Below are positions 7,531 through 16,245 of a DNA stretch of 44,510 nt, piece after piece. Each line of letters starts with the position of its first letter. Position 1 is the stretch's first letter. Source of the DNA: a virus; IMG/VR virus record IMGVR_UViG_3300032893_000101, positions 1-44,510 of that record; one strand, written 5' to 3'. Below the pieces are notes generated by a model that saw nothing but the letters and a program-made list of their open reading frames with translations, ran no database searches and was not told the origin of the DNA. The position numbers and the translations under genes are program-made.

Positions 7531-8130
7531 ATGAAAAACAAAATCGTTACATCGTTGAATCGTTACATCGTTACATCGTGCCTCCTCTTGCTCCTTGGCT
7601 TAACGGCTGGGGCTCAGACCACCAACAACACAGCCGGCCCGCTCCAGCCTTCGCTCATGGGCGGCATTCAGCAGATCGGCGCGGCCTTCGAGTCGGCCAC
7701 CAACTGGGGCGTCGGTGTCGGTTATCTGCGAAGTCTTACGGGGAATTACAACATCGCCACGGCGGACGTGGTTTACAACGTGTCGGGCAATGTCGGCCTC
7801 GTCGTCGGTTACGAGGATTTATTCGGCACCGGCAAAAACCAGATTGATTCCGTAAAGGGCGGCGTGAGTCTGTCATTGCCGATGCATCCGCTGGCGTTCA
7901 TCGGCCAGCCTTGGGCGGCCAACATCGAGGGGACGCCGTTTGTGTCCGATTGCGTGGCGAGCGGCAACGGCGGGGTTGGCAATCTAGTGATTACCGGCAT
8001 TGCGTTCAAAACTACGACTTTTGCCAACTTCAAGCTGGAAGTAACACCCATGTATGAGAACCGGACGCAATCCAATGCGTATGGCCGGAATTTTGCGGGG
8101 GCGATGGTGTTTATCGTCAGGGACTTTTAA
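7531..8130 (+). CDS. Secreted beta-barrel-like (outer-membrane-type) protein
   Basis: I prefer the ATG at 7531 over 7519, since the earlier ATG lies in a spacer repeat. The N-terminus, MKNKIVTSLNRYIVTS then CLLLLLGLTAGAQ, is a signal peptide whose positively charged part comes from the octamer repeat. The ~170-residue mature part alternates polar and hydrophobic residues in strand-length runs (WGVGVGYLRSL, ATADVVYNV, VGLVVGYEDLF, VKGGVSLSLPM) and ends in aromatic FIVRDF, the usual terminal-Phe signature of outer-membrane barrels. It directly follows the holin-like gene. Possible roles are outer-membrane disruption at lysis or receptor masking; neither is shown. Confidence 0.55.
   Translation: MKNKIVTSLNRYIVTSCLLLLLGLTAGAQTTNNTAGPLQPSLMGGIQQIGAAFESATNWGVGVGYLRSLTGNYNIATADVVYNVSGNVGLVVGYEDLFGTGKNQIDSVKGGVSLSLPMHPLAFIGQPWAANIEGTPFVSDCVASGNGGVGNLVITGIAFKTTTFANFKLEVTPMYENRTQSNAYGRNFAGAMVFIVRDF
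7544..7575 (+). repeat. In-gene tandem octamer repeat, 4 units
   Basis: TCGTTACA, TCGTTGAA, TCGTTACA, TCGTTACA lie in tandem, then TCGTGCCT. They encode the IVTSLNRYIVTS part of the signal peptide, the same octapeptide frame as at 3834-3897. Confidence 0.9.
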
Positions 8131-8178
8131 CCGTAAAGATTCAACCGCGAACCACGCGAAATACACGAACGATAAGAC

Positions 8179-10881
8179 GTGAACAATCTCAAACCATCCG
8201 GGCCGCTGGACGACGTCGCCACGATTGGCGGCGATGTGGCGTTCATTGGGGTGGATGAGTTGAACGCGCCGCAGATGGTGGCCCCGGGCTATGTGTGCGG
8301 GGCCAGGAACAAGCGTTTCCGCTTTGGCAAATGCGCGGACCGCGAGGGCATCAGCCTGCTGCCGTGGTGCAAGGGCGACGGCACCACGCCCTTTGGCGAA
8401 GTTTACGGCGGCGGCGTGTTCTCGGATCCCAATGACGACCTGCTGACGCTGGGCGTCATCAACGAATGGATTTTGATCGCGGCGGACGGCGGGGTGTGGA
8501 AGACGCGGGCGAACCAGGCCGCCCGGCCGGTGCCGCTGCCGCTGGGCGTGACGCTCACGCGCGACACGTTCGCGCAGTTCATCCAGGCCAACGGCGCCAT
8601 CATCCTGCTGCGCGGGCTGAACACGCCGCCGCTGGCGTGCTACGACCTGAACGCCGGTTTTGTCACGATTGCGCAGGAAAACGTCTGGCCGGTGACGCTG
8701 GACGCGGCCACCAATCTGGTGACGCTGGCGGCCAACAACCTGGTGCTGGGCGATCCGGTGCAGTTCGCCGCGGCCACGGCGCCGCTGAATCCAAACCCGG
8801 ATTACACCTACGCGCTCCCGGCGGCCATCACCGCCGGGCAGACGTATTACACGGTGAGCACGCCCAACGCGGACACGTTCGGCATTTCCGCCACGCCGGG
8901 CGGCACGCCGCTCACGTGGAACACGTCCGGCACGGACCAGACGGTTTACGCCGCCACGGTGACGGTGCTGGACGGCGCGTTGCCCATCCCCAACGCCGCG
9001 TTCGGCCTGTTTGCGCAAAACCGGCTGTTTCTGATCAACGGCAAGGACACGCTGCTGGCCAGCGACATCGGGGATTTCACGCGTTACCAGCCGGCCACGA
9101 GCGTTTTCCGGGTGAACCAGGGCGACAGCTTCACGCTGCAGGCGCTCTACCTGTTCAACGAAAGCACGCTGATTTTGTTCGAGGACGGCGTGGTGCGGCA
9201 GGCGCAGGGGGTGACGGGCGACCTGAGCGGGGCGACCGGGCCGCTGAACGTGACGCAGAGCTACGGCATCGCCGCGCCGCGGGGCATCGCGGACGCCGGC
9301 ACGGACGTTTACTGGCTGTCCAGCGATTTGCGCATCGTGAACCTGCAGCTGACGCAGCTCAACCAGACGCAGGCCACGGACCAGGCCCTGAGCGATTTCC
9401 TCATCCAGACGTTTGGACGGATCAACGCGGCCTACAAGGACCGGGCGCGGCTGGCGGTGTTCGGCGGGCTGCTCTACTGCGCGCTGCCGCTGGATGACGC
9501 CGAGCTGGTGAGCACGGTGAACCGGCTGCCCGCCGGCCAGACCTACGAATTGAACACGCCCTACACGCTCACGGGCCTGACGCCCGGCCAGCGCTACCAG
9601 TGGCGGCAGGGCGCCAACGGCGGCACGCTGCTGAACGGCACGGAACTGCTGCGCGGCGAATGCGATTTCACCGCCCAGGGCACCAGCGTGGATTTGGAAC
9701 CGTGGTTTGGCCTGCCGGAGCAAACCTACCCGGTGACGGACCAGATTTACGCGGTGACGGCCGCGGGCGTGAACACGGCGGTGGCGGTGTATGATTTCAC
9801 CAAGCAGGCTTGGTGCGGCACGGACGAGGCGCCGGGCATCCTGTGCCCGGTGGACTGGCTCAAGCTGCACATCGGCGGCCGGCAGCGGCTGTGCTACATC
9901 GGGGCGGACGGCTGGCTGCACCTCTATGGCGACCAATACGATTACCAGTTTGAGGACGAGGCCATGCTGCCGGTCCCGGTGCCCTACGTGGACCTGTTTG
10001 CCGACCCGCTCTACAACAACGACCCGAGCGCGCAGATCGACCTCATCCAGGTGAACAACGGCACCTACATCCTCACGGCCAACCAGCCCGATAATTTGCA
10101 CGACGCCGGGCCGCCGGACGCAGGGACGTGGGGCATCAGCAGCGCGTATCTGGCCAACGGCAACCTGTGGCAGGACAGCGGCGGCCAGGGCGGATTCAAT
10201 CCGACCAGCACCTTTCCGTGGACCGCGCCGGACACCACGCCGGAACAGATCGGCGGCGGCGTGCGGTTCATCGCCACCAACGGCGCGCTGCCCAACATCC
10301 ACATCCAGACGCTGAACGCCATTTTCACGTATTACCAGGACCCGCATTCGGGCAACGCCATCCAGCCGGTGCCGATCGCCAGCTGGCTGCGCACGCGGGG
10401 TTATCCGTGCAGCCGGCTCATGACGGAGGCGAGCTACCAGAGCCTGAGCTATCAGGGCCGGCCGGAAAGCACGCGTTTCACCACGGCTGCGCTGGCGCTC
10501 CAAACGTGGGCGCCTAATTACACGATCAAGACCTACACGCAGGGGGCCGGCGACTGGACGACCTACGCGGAAAACCAGACGCGGAACCGGCTGAAATATT
10601 TCACGCACGGAACGCCGGACTGGGACCCGAGCAATGTGAACAACGATTACGGCGCGCCGAACCGGGAGGATTATTCCCACCAGTTCACGGGCGCGGGTTT
10701 GCTGCTGGGCGACGGCGTGAATTTTGACCAGCTGCAGGAAGGCGCGCACCGCGTGCCCGTGAGCGAGACGGGCCTGTGGATGCAGATTGATCTGGCGAAC
10801 AACAGCGGCCACCTCGAGGTGACCGCCGTGGCCATGGAAGCACAGGGCGGCCTGCAATTGAGCGGGCCGCAGGTGAAGTAA
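8179..10881 (+). CDS. Nozzle-like large tail protein
   Basis: The 900-residue product starts at GTG 8179, since no ATG precedes the conserved start. The central part (NRLFLINGKDTLLASDIGDFTRY, FRVNQGDSFTLQALYLFNESTLILFEDGVVRQ, GIAAPRGIADAGTDVYWLSSDLRI) has the propeller-like blade pattern of podovirus nozzle or stabilisation proteins (T7 gp12-like, P22 gp10-like), where each blade reports a value 'at' a flow or field step. It would form the distal end of the short tail, binding the adaptor above and fibres at the side. No tape-measure, sheath or tube genes are present, consistent with a podovirus tail. Confidence 0.65.
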   Translation: MNNLKPSGPLDDVATIGGDVAFIGVDELNAPQMVAPGYVCGARNKRFRFGKCADREGISLLPWCKGDGTTPFGEVYGGGVFSDPNDDLLTLGVINEWILIAADGGVWKTRANQAARPVPLPLGVTLTRDTFAQFIQANGAIILLRGLNTPPLACYDLNAGFVTIAQENVWPVTLDAATNLVTLAANNLVLGDPVQFAAATAPLNPNPDYTYALPAAITAGQTYYTVSTPNADTFGISATPGGTPLTWNTSGTDQTVYAATVTVLDGALPIPNAAFGLFAQNRLFLINGKDTLLASDIGDFTRYQPATSVFRVNQGDSFTLQALYLFNESTLILFEDGVVRQAQGVTGDLSGATGPLNVTQSYGIAAPRGIADAGTDVYWLSSDLRIVNLQLTQLNQTQATDQALSDFLIQTFGRINAAYKDRARLAVFGGLLYCALPLDDAELVSTVNRLPAGQTYELNTPYTLTGLTPGQRYQWRQGANGGTLLNGTELLRGECDFTAQGTSVDLEPWFGLPEQTYPVTDQIYAVTAAGVNTAVAVYDFTKQAWCGTDEAPGILCPVDWLKLHIGGRQRLCYIGADGWLHLYGDQYDYQFEDEAMLPVPVPYVDLFADPLYNNDPSAQIDLIQVNNGTYILTANQPDNLHDAGPPDAGTWGISSAYLANGNLWQDSGGQGGFNPTSTFPWTAPDTTPEQIGGGVRFIATNGALPNIHIQTLNAIFTYYQDPHSGNAIQPVPIASWLRTRGYPCSRLMTEASYQSLSYQGRPESTRFTTAALALQTWAPNYTIKTYTQGAGDWTTYAENQTRNRLKYFTHGTPDWDPSNVNNDYGAPNREDYSHQFTGAGLLLGDGVNFDQLQEGAHRVPVSETGLWMQIDLANNSGHLEVTAVAMEAQGGLQLSGPQVK

Positions 10882-10904
10882 CCGGCGCGCATGAAAGAAA
10901 ACAT

Positions 10905-11561
10905 ATGGCACTGACAACGAGCATAACGGTGGGGCGGCTGCTGCAGCGCAACGAGCTGGTGGACACGGCCAAGATCAACGCCATGGTCCGCGGCATCGTC
11001 ATCAACATCACCGGCAGCGTGGGCAGCAGCGACATCGCCGCCGGCGCGGTGAACGCCGCGGCCACCAGCGCGGACGCCTTCTGGTATGCGCCGGCCACCA
11101 GCAGCGCCGGGCTTTACACGGCGGTCTATGCCAACGCGGTGAGCAACTACGTGGACGGCATGTGGCTGAGTTTCAAGGCGGATGCGGCCTGCCCGGCCGC
11201 CCCGCAGTTCGACGCCGGCGCCGGCGCCAAGCCGCTGCTGAACAGCACGGGCGTGGTGCTGGGCAGCGCGGAGATTGCCGCCAACAACATCGTGACCGTG
11301 CGCTATAATTCCACGCTGTTGGCGGGCGGCTGCTGGGAGGTGATGAGCCGGAGCGCGATCGCCCCCATCGATTTTCCGTTTCGCGGGGCCGGCAGCCGCG
11401 GGCCCGGGGAGATCGGGCTGGTGCCCAAACCGCTGGCGGGACAGCAGGGCCTTTATCTGCGGGGCGACGGCACCTGGCAGGACGCCGTGGGCGACGCCGT
11501 GGACCAGATCGCGACCAACGCGGTGACGGAAAGCCTGTTTGCCGCGGCCCATTTCAGTTAA
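10905..11561 (+). CDS. Tail-associated structural protein
   Basis: The 218-residue product has an N-terminal segment (TTSITVGRLLQRNELVDTAKINAMV) with the look of a virion-attachment helix, then Ala/Ser-rich beta sequence ending in a QGLYLRGDGTWQDAV motif. 'LRGDGTW' motifs recur in phage fibre and base proteins. It follows the nozzle and precedes two small structural genes. Likely a fibre or tip component; not confidently assigned. Confidence 0.5.
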   Translation: MALTTSITVGRLLQRNELVDTAKINAMVRGIVINITGSVGSSDIAAGAVNAAATSADAFWYAPATSSAGLYTAVYANAVSNYVDGMWLSFKADAACPAAPQFDAGAGAKPLLNSTGVVLGSAEIAANNIVTVRYNSTLLAGGCWEVMSRSAIAPIDFPFRGAGSRGPGEIGLVPKPLAGQQGLYLRGDGTWQDAVGDAVDQIATNAVTESLFAAAHFS

Positions 11562-11595
11562 ACCAAAAACCAATGACGAAAGGAAAACACAGACT

Positions 11596-11994
11596 ATGAG
11601 CGCAAACGTAAATTTTGCCAGCACGCCCCGCAACAGCAGCGGGGTGATCAGCGCGGCCAACACAAACATGGACGGCACCGGCGGCACGCGGGTGGACATC
11701 TTTGTGGCCGGGACCAACGGCAGCCGGATTGACAGCGTGACCATCAAGGGCGCGCCGGCCACCTACAGCACGGCCTACAACGCGAACATCGTGCGGCTCT
11801 GGGTGTATGACGGCAGCAATACCTGGCTCATCCACGAGGAGGCGCTGCCGGCGGCCACGGACAACGGCACCAGCGTGATCAGCAACGAGGTGACGATCGC
11901 GTTGAACCTGCAATTGCCCACGGGCTACAAGCTGCAGGCCAGCACGCACGCGGCGCAGCAATACCACGTGCAGGCCATCGGAGGAGATTACTGA
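11596..11994 (+). CDS. Small structural protein, hypothetical
   Basis: I place the start at ATG 11596 (MSANVNFASTPRNSSG), preceded by AAAGGAAAA, and not at the longer 11539 frame that overlaps the previous gene. The product is 132 residues, beta-rich (RVDIFVAGTNGSRIDSVTIKG, IVRLWVYDGSNTWLIHEE, GYKLQASTHAAQQYHVQAIGGDY) with no signal peptide. This pattern occurs widely in phage genomes as an unnamed virion protein. It ends 2 bp before the next ATG. Confidence 0.55.
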   Translation: MSANVNFASTPRNSSGVISAANTNMDGTGGTRVDIFVAGTNGSRIDSVTIKGAPATYSTAYNANIVRLWVYDGSNTWLIHEEALPAATDNGTSVISNEVTIALNLQLPTGYKLQASTHAAQQYHVQAIGGDY

Positions 11995-11996
11995 CC

Positions 11997-12383
11997 ATGA
12001 ACCGGGGCGCATTTCGGAACGCGACGCGCGGCGAGTTCGTGAGCAAGTCCTATGCGCTGCCGGGCGGCGGCGTGGTGGCCAATGTCACGCACGGGCTGGG
12101 CGGCGTGCCCGACCGCTGTGAATGGCGGCTGGTGTGCCTCGCCAGCGAGGCCGGCTTCAGCATCGGCGACGAGGTGCTGGTGAGCGTCGCCAACGGCGGC
12201 CACCAGGCATTCACCGCCGGCGCGAACAACACCAACGTGTTTCTGGTGCTGGAAAAGAGCAGCAGCGGCACGGCGAATTTCAGCTGGGCCAGCAAAACGG
12301 ATGGCACCATGACGAGCATGACGCTGAGCAAATGGGCGGCCCGGTGCTACGCCTACCGCAACCATTACAAGGCCAACCTGTGA
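11997..12383 (+). CDS. Small structural protein, hypothetical
   Basis: The product is 128 residues with a good GGAGGAG sequence 13 nt before the ATG. Beta pattern ALPGGGVVANVTHGLGGVPDRCEWRLVCLASEAGFSIGDEVLVSV is typical of late phage proteins found beside fibres ('HGLG-VP' segments occur in fibre-tip domains). No catalytic motif is visible. It overlaps the next gene's GTG start. Confidence 0.5.
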   Translation: MNRGAFRNATRGEFVSKSYALPGGGVVANVTHGLGGVPDRCEWRLVCLASEAGFSIGDEVLVSVANGGHQAFTAGANNTNVFLVLEKSSSGTANFSWASKTDGTMTSMTLSKWAARCYAYRNHYKANL

Positions 12384-12844
12384 CCGAAACCCTCCAGACG
12401 CCGGCAGTGGACGCCCCCGACCGCGAGACGGCGGCCGCGGCGCTGCTGGCGCAGCTCGTGGCGTATTGCCACCGGCACGGGCCGCCCCACTGCTACCGCG
12501 ACTGGACGGCGCGGACCATCGAGGCCTACATCCTGCATCACATGCGGCAGGGCACGTTTGCCTGGGTGAAGCGGGAGACGGGAGAGGGAAGATGGAAGAT
12601 TGGGGGGTGCGGAATTGTGTGGCAGGGCAACGAACGATTCATCCGCGCCCGGATCAAGCTGGGGCTGGCGCCGTTTCACTGGCAGCCGACCGACCGGCAC
12701 GGCGACTGCCTGTTTCTGGAGGAGTTTGTCTGCACCGCGCCCGGCGCGCTGCGGACGCTGGCACGCTGTTTCAAGACGCGGTTTCCCCGGTGGCGCGAAT
12801 TGAAGCGGCTCACGCTCAAAAAGGAAAGGCTGGTTTATGTTTGA
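12380..12844 (+). CDS. Hypothetical virion-module protein
   Basis: A GTG at 12380 overlaps the previous stop (GTGA) and gives a 154-residue product. It contains a Trp/His-rich core (YRDWTARTIEAYILHHM, GTFAWVKRETGEGRWKIGGCGIVW) and a basic end (RCFKTRFPRWRELKRLTLKKERL). The size and place just before the internal virion genes match a small gene found there in T7-like phages, some of which have an acetyltransferase-like fold, but I see no acetyl-CoA motif. It overlaps the next gene by 8 bp. Confidence 0.5.
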   Translation: MTETLQTPAVDAPDRETAAAALLAQLVAYCHRHGPPHCYRDWTARTIEAYILHHMRQGTFAWVKRETGEGRWKIGGCGIVWQGNERFIRARIKLGLAPFHWQPTDRHGDCLFLEEFVCTAPGALRTLARCFKTRFPRWRELKRLTLKKERLVYV

Positions 12845-13988
12845 ATTCAACGAGTTTGACCTGCGGACGTATCCGCGCGCCGCCAGCCGGCGGGAACGGT
12901 TTGAACCGCGCGCGGCCAAGGGCGGCAGCAGCGCGCCCCAGGCGCCGAGTTATTACAGCCAGATCACCGGCGAACTGGCCGGCAAGGCGCAGCTCGCGCC
13001 GCTGGTCTATGGCACCGAGGCCACCTACGACCCGCTCTACGCGGGCCTGAACAACCAGCTGCTCAACACCACGATGTTCGGATCGCCCGGCGGCACGGTG
13101 CCCATGCCGGGCATCAGCGGCGTTTCGGTGGACGGCGGCGGGAATGTGACGCTGAACGGCACGCCGATGCTGACCTACGGCACGGGCACGACGGCGGCGC
13201 CAGGCATCAGCAGCGCCGGCAACGGCTGGAACAACACCAACCGGACGGGACAATCCGCCCTGATGCGAAGTCTGGGCGTGCCCAATGGCGGTTACAACCG
13301 CGGCAACCTGCAGCCGAACCAGCCGGCGCCGGTGGCGCCCACGCTCAACCTGCCGTCATCGCCCGGCCTGCTGGGCATGGCCAGCCAGATCGGCACCACG
13401 CAGCGCCAGGGCAACATCAGCGACTGGAGCAACCTTTCGCCGCTGGCGCTCGCGGCCATCAAGGCCAGCAACCCGCAACTGGCGGGGTTGATTGACCAGA
13501 TGATGACGCAGAGCGGCAACGAATTGAATCTGGGCTCAAATTTGGATCCGGCCATGATGCGGCAGATGCAGCAGACCGTGCGCGCGCGGCAGGCGGGAAT
13601 GCTGGGCGGCACGGGCAACGCCGGGGATTACGGCGAGGCACTGGCGCTGGGCACGTTTGGCGAGAATCTGCGCCAGCAACGATTCCAGAACGCGGGCACG
13701 GCCGCCGGCATTTCCGGCAGTTACTACACGCCACAGCTCAACAACCTGATGACGCAGACTTACAATCCCTACGGCGCGCTGCAATTCGGCGCGGCGCAGA
13801 ACAGCGGCATCGGGCCGCGGCTGTTTGGCAGCGACATCAACGCGCAGCAGGCCTACAACCAGCAATACCAAGGCCAGCTGAGCGCCTATAATTCCCAACA
13901 GAACAACAACGCGGCATTGACGAGCGCGGGCATTTCCGGCGGCGTGGGGCTGGCGAGCGCCGGGCTGCTGGCAATGGCGCTGGCATGA
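12837..13988 (+). CDS. Putative internal virion (DNA-ejection) protein
   Basis: The 383-residue product begins MFEFNEFDLRTYP, with YDPLYAGLNNQLLN (about 60-75), a segment often seen in small ejection proteins of podoviruses. It continues Gln/Asn/Ala-rich and ends in a hydrophobic stretch (GVGLASAGLLAMALA) that could insert in the membrane. It precedes two larger probable core genes. Such proteins are packaged in the capsid and ejected to build a channel through the envelope. Assignment by position and composition. Confidence 0.5.
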   Translation: MFEFNEFDLRTYPRAASRRERFEPRAAKGGSSAPQAPSYYSQITGELAGKAQLAPLVYGTEATYDPLYAGLNNQLLNTTMFGSPGGTVPMPGISGVSVDGGGNVTLNGTPMLTYGTGTTAAPGISSAGNGWNNTNRTGQSALMRSLGVPNGGYNRGNLQPNQPAPVAPTLNLPSSPGLLGMASQIGTTQRQGNISDWSNLSPLALAAIKASNPQLAGLIDQMMTQSGNELNLGSNLDPAMMRQMQQTVRARQAGMLGGTGNAGDYGEALALGTFGENLRQQRFQNAGTAAGISGSYYTPQLNNLMTQTYNPYGALQFGAAQNSGIGPRLFGSDINAQQAYNQQYQGQLSAYNSQQNNNAALTSAGISGGVGLASAGLLAMALA

Positions 13989-13996
13989 GGTGATTT

Positions 13997-15214
13997 ATGA
14001 GCGACATTCCCATTCCCGAAAACCGGAGCGGCGAGATACTGGCGCAAGGCATCAGCGGCGCCACGTCCAATCTGGCGGACACCATCCTGCAACTGGGCCA
14101 GCTGCACAAGCAGACCAAGGCGTTTAGGACCATGGCAATTGATGGTTTAGGGATGGACCCCGATACCGTTGACAGAATGTCTCTCCCTGAACTTCAAGGG
14201 ACAATGCAGGGAATGGCGCTGAAATCCGCGCAGCAGGAACGGCAGGCAAATATTCAATACATGATGGAACATGGGAATTATTTCAGGCAACGCGGCCAGT
14301 TAGAAGCAGCTGATGCTGCCCGCGTGCAGGCCGGCCTTGACGCCAATAAGCGCGCGATGGCCGATATTGCCCAAGAAACGCAACTGCAACCGCAGCCGGG
14401 TTTTGGCGTGATTAATACAATGATGAACGGAGCAGTGCAACCTCAACTAGACAGAAACCGACTGTTGAACATCTACGCCAAGGAAGGCGCTTTGACACCG
14501 GACATGATGATGAAATTGTCCGGCATTGATGGAGAAAACGGATCCGAAATCAAATTTCAAGAAGACCCAGTTACCGGGCGCCGCTTTGGCACATTCGGCA
14601 AATCCATCATGGACTCCGGTATTGATCCCAAAATGATGCCAGCCGGAGGAGTCGTCCAAAGCATTTTGGACGAGGAAGGCAATGAGGTTGGCAAAGGAAC
14701 GATCAATCCAAAGACCGGCGCGATCCAAATTCTTTCGCATGGGCCAAAGACACTTCCGGCTGGATTTTCAAATGCGCTTTATGGAGCGGGAGGCGAGTTC
14801 AGTTCCGGGATCAAACAGCAATTTGATGCCGCCAAGGCCAATCTCGCCATGCCCGACGCCGACATTGCCGCCCGTCTGAAATCCACCAAGCCCGCGGACA
14901 TCGCGGCGTTCAAGGCGCGGAACAAAACCGCCTTGCAAAACGCGCAGACCAATGCGCAGCAGTTATTTGATCTGCATCAAAGCCAGGGCTATGGCACTCC
15001 AGATGTATGGAACAAGCTGTATTCCCAATTCGATTTGACACCCCCGGCAACGCCCAAGAGCACACCGGCATCATCTCGGGATGATGGCTCAACCGGCGCG
15101 GCTGGGGGTGTTGTCCAACGCATTAAAGTGGTCGATCCAACAGGTGGAATGTTCACGGTCCCAGCAAACCAACTCGATGCCGCTTTGAAGCAAGGCTACA
15201 AACAGGTGCAATGA
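13997..15214 (+). CDS. Putative internal virion protein
   Basis: The 405-residue product has RBS AGGTGA 5 nt before ATG 13997. It is mainly helical ([59 protein letters not shown]), Gln/Ala/Met-rich with no signal or membrane segment, and ends ATVP-type ([20 protein letters not shown]). It lies between the small ejection protein and the 1879-aa core protein, so a middle-sized ejection protein is the natural reading. The coding DNA is less G/C-rich from about 14100. Confidence 0.5.
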   Translation: MSDIPIPENRSGEILAQGISGATSNLADTILQLGQLHKQTKAFRTMAIDGLGMDPDTVDRMSLPELQGTMQGMALKSAQQERQANIQYMMEHGNYFRQRGQLEAADAARVQAGLDANKRAMADIAQETQLQPQPGFGVINTMMNGAVQPQLDRNRLLNIYAKEGALTPDMMMKLSGIDGENGSEIKFQEDPVTGRRFGTFGKSIMDSGIDPKMMPAGGVVQSILDEEGNEVGKGTINPKTGAIQILSHGPKTLPAGFSNALYGAGGEFSSGIKQQFDAAKANLAMPDADIAARLKSTKPADIAAFKARNKTALQNAQTNAQQLFDLHQSQGYGTPDVWNKLYSQFDLTPPATPKSTPASSRDDGSTGAAGGVVQRIKVVDPTGGMFTVPANQLDAALKQGYKQVQ

Positions 15215-15253
15215 CGCTTGACAATGCCATCGTCCTATGTCATCAATTGAACT

Positions 15254-15421
15254 GTCAGCACGAGAATGCTGACTCGGCGTTCTTGGCGCGTCACCAACGC
15301 GAGCCGATTCACAACAAGAACCCCGAATGGAGTGCAGATAGGGAAACCCGCGTGGTGGCGGGGTCCCGACAAGGTTCTCGCCTTCTGCACTCCATTTGGA
15401 ATTCACCTGCGAGAACAGGTG
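15254..15421 (+). ncRNA. Candidate structured RNA with two identical CGAGAA hexaloops
   Basis: Three perfect stems lie in the otherwise gene-free 15215-15433. GTCAGCA/TGCTGAC (15254-15273) has loop CGAGAA. AATGGAGTGCAGA (15326-15338) pairs over 13 bp with TCTGCACTCCATT (15384-15396) and encloses CCCGC/GCGGG (15347-15362). CACCTG/CAGGTG (15404-15421) again has loop CGAGAA and ends 12 nt before the ATG at 15434. Identical loops on unrelated stems suggest a selected RNA fold or protein-binding site. A TTGACA at 15218 could be a -35 box, but no -10 box is seen at normal spacing. Confidence 0.5.
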
Positions 15422-15433
15422 GGAAAGACAACA

Positions 15434-15760
15434 ATGGCCAACCAAGCCAGAAAGACAGTGCAGATAAAGTTACAGGACAACGTCCTGACCGAATTAATGA
15501 CCCATGCCGAGAGCAAAGGTTATCTCAACGTGGAAGACTTCCTCGAATGTCTGGCCGCCAAATTCTGGCGGGAAAATGTGGGACGGAATGTCCCGGCCTT
15601 CAATGGCGAACAACGGTTGGAAATTACCGCTGTCCAAGTTCAAGCGTTCGAAGTGCGTCGACAGGCGGAAGCGAAACGGATTGGCGTCGGCACGCGCAGC
15701 ATCAGTGTTTTCATTGGCCGCGAGCTGCTATACGAGCGCGCGGTCGTCGCACCTGTATGA
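15434..15760 (+). CDS. Hypothetical 108-aa protein upstream of HNH endonuclease
   Basis: I start at ATG 15434, after the last hairpin, since the upstream extension to 15266 would translate the structured RNA. The product begins [18 protein letters not shown] and is helical ([30 protein letters not shown]), with a pattern loosely like a small DNA-binding or regulatory protein (a beta strand VQIKL followed by two helices, as in ribbon-helix-helix proteins). Its stop overlaps the endonuclease start (ATGA), so the two form a unit. Confidence 0.5.
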   Translation: MANQARKTVQIKLQDNVLTELMTHAESKGYLNVEDFLECLAAKFWRENVGRNVPAFNGEQRLEITAVQVQAFEVRRQAEAKRIGVGTRSISVFIGRELLYERAVVAPV

Positions 15761-16245
15761 AAACCATCCCATTGTCCAAAGGCAAAGTGGCGCTGGTAGA
15801 TGATGCTGTTTATGAATTTCTAAACCGAGTCAAGTGGCATTTGTCATCCAGCGGTTATGCGGTCGCAACCGTTCATTGTTTTGGAACCTGCTATGAAATT
15901 CAAATGCACCGGGTCATAATAATGGCACCGCCCGGAATCCAAGTTGATCACAAAGATAGCGACAAATTGAATTGCTGTGGAAATAATTTACGCTTTACTG
16001 ACCGTGCTGGAAACAGCCAGAACCGCCGCCTGCAAAAGAACAACAGCACTGGATACAAAGGTGTATATTATTATGATTACAAAGGCACTTGCACCGCCAG
16101 ACCGTGGAAGGCACGAATAACGATCAAAGGAAAATTAACGTGGCTTGGAGCTTTCGAAACACGCGAAGAGGCGGCACGAGCCTACGACAAAGCCGCCAAG
16201 AAATTCTTTGGCGAATTCGCTGTTCTCAACTTTCCTGACGAATGA
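15757..16245 (+). CDS. HNH homing-type endonuclease with AP2 domain
   Basis: The start ATG 15757 overlaps the previous stop. The 162-residue product has an HNH nuclease core (MHRVIIM ... [18 protein letters not shown], His, Asp-His and Asn residues in the usual order, about 50-90) and a C-terminal AP2/ERF-like DNA-binding domain (GYKGVYYYD ... [43 protein letters not shown]). This fusion is typical of free-standing phage homing endonucleases, which nick or cut a cognate locus in related phages. Lower G/C DNA and the position between two core-protein genes suggest an inserted mobile unit. ATGA overlap with the next gene. Confidence 0.9.
   Translation: MKTIPLSKGKVALVDDAVYEFLNRVKWHLSSSGYAVATVHCFGTCYEIQMHRVIIMAPPGIQVDHKDSDKLNCCGNNLRFTDRAGNSQNRRLQKNNSTGYKGVYYYDYKGTCTARPWKARITIKGKLTWLGAFETREEAARAYDKAAKKFFGEFAVLNFPDE

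Noticed and set aside
7984-10917. 977-codon ORF on the minus strand opposite the nozzle-like gene
   Set aside because: Very Arg/His/Val-rich product without domains; it mirrors the G/C-rich codons of the plus-strand gene and would invert the late operon.
12380-12844. GNAT acetyltransferase
   Set aside because: Only a loose positional analogy; no acetyl-CoA-binding Arg/Gln-x-x-Gly-x-Gly/Ala motif is visible.
15211-15756. N-terminal extension of the HNH endonuclease frame to 15211
   Set aside because: It would translate the stem-loop region and overlap the better-supported 15434-15760 gene; ATG 15757 with an ATGA overlap is the natural start.
15254-16245. IscB/HEARO-type (OMEGA) RNA-guided nuclease system
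   Set aside because: The HNH protein is only 162 aa with an AP2 domain and lacks RuvC parts; the RNA element does not show a recognisable omega RNA fold.
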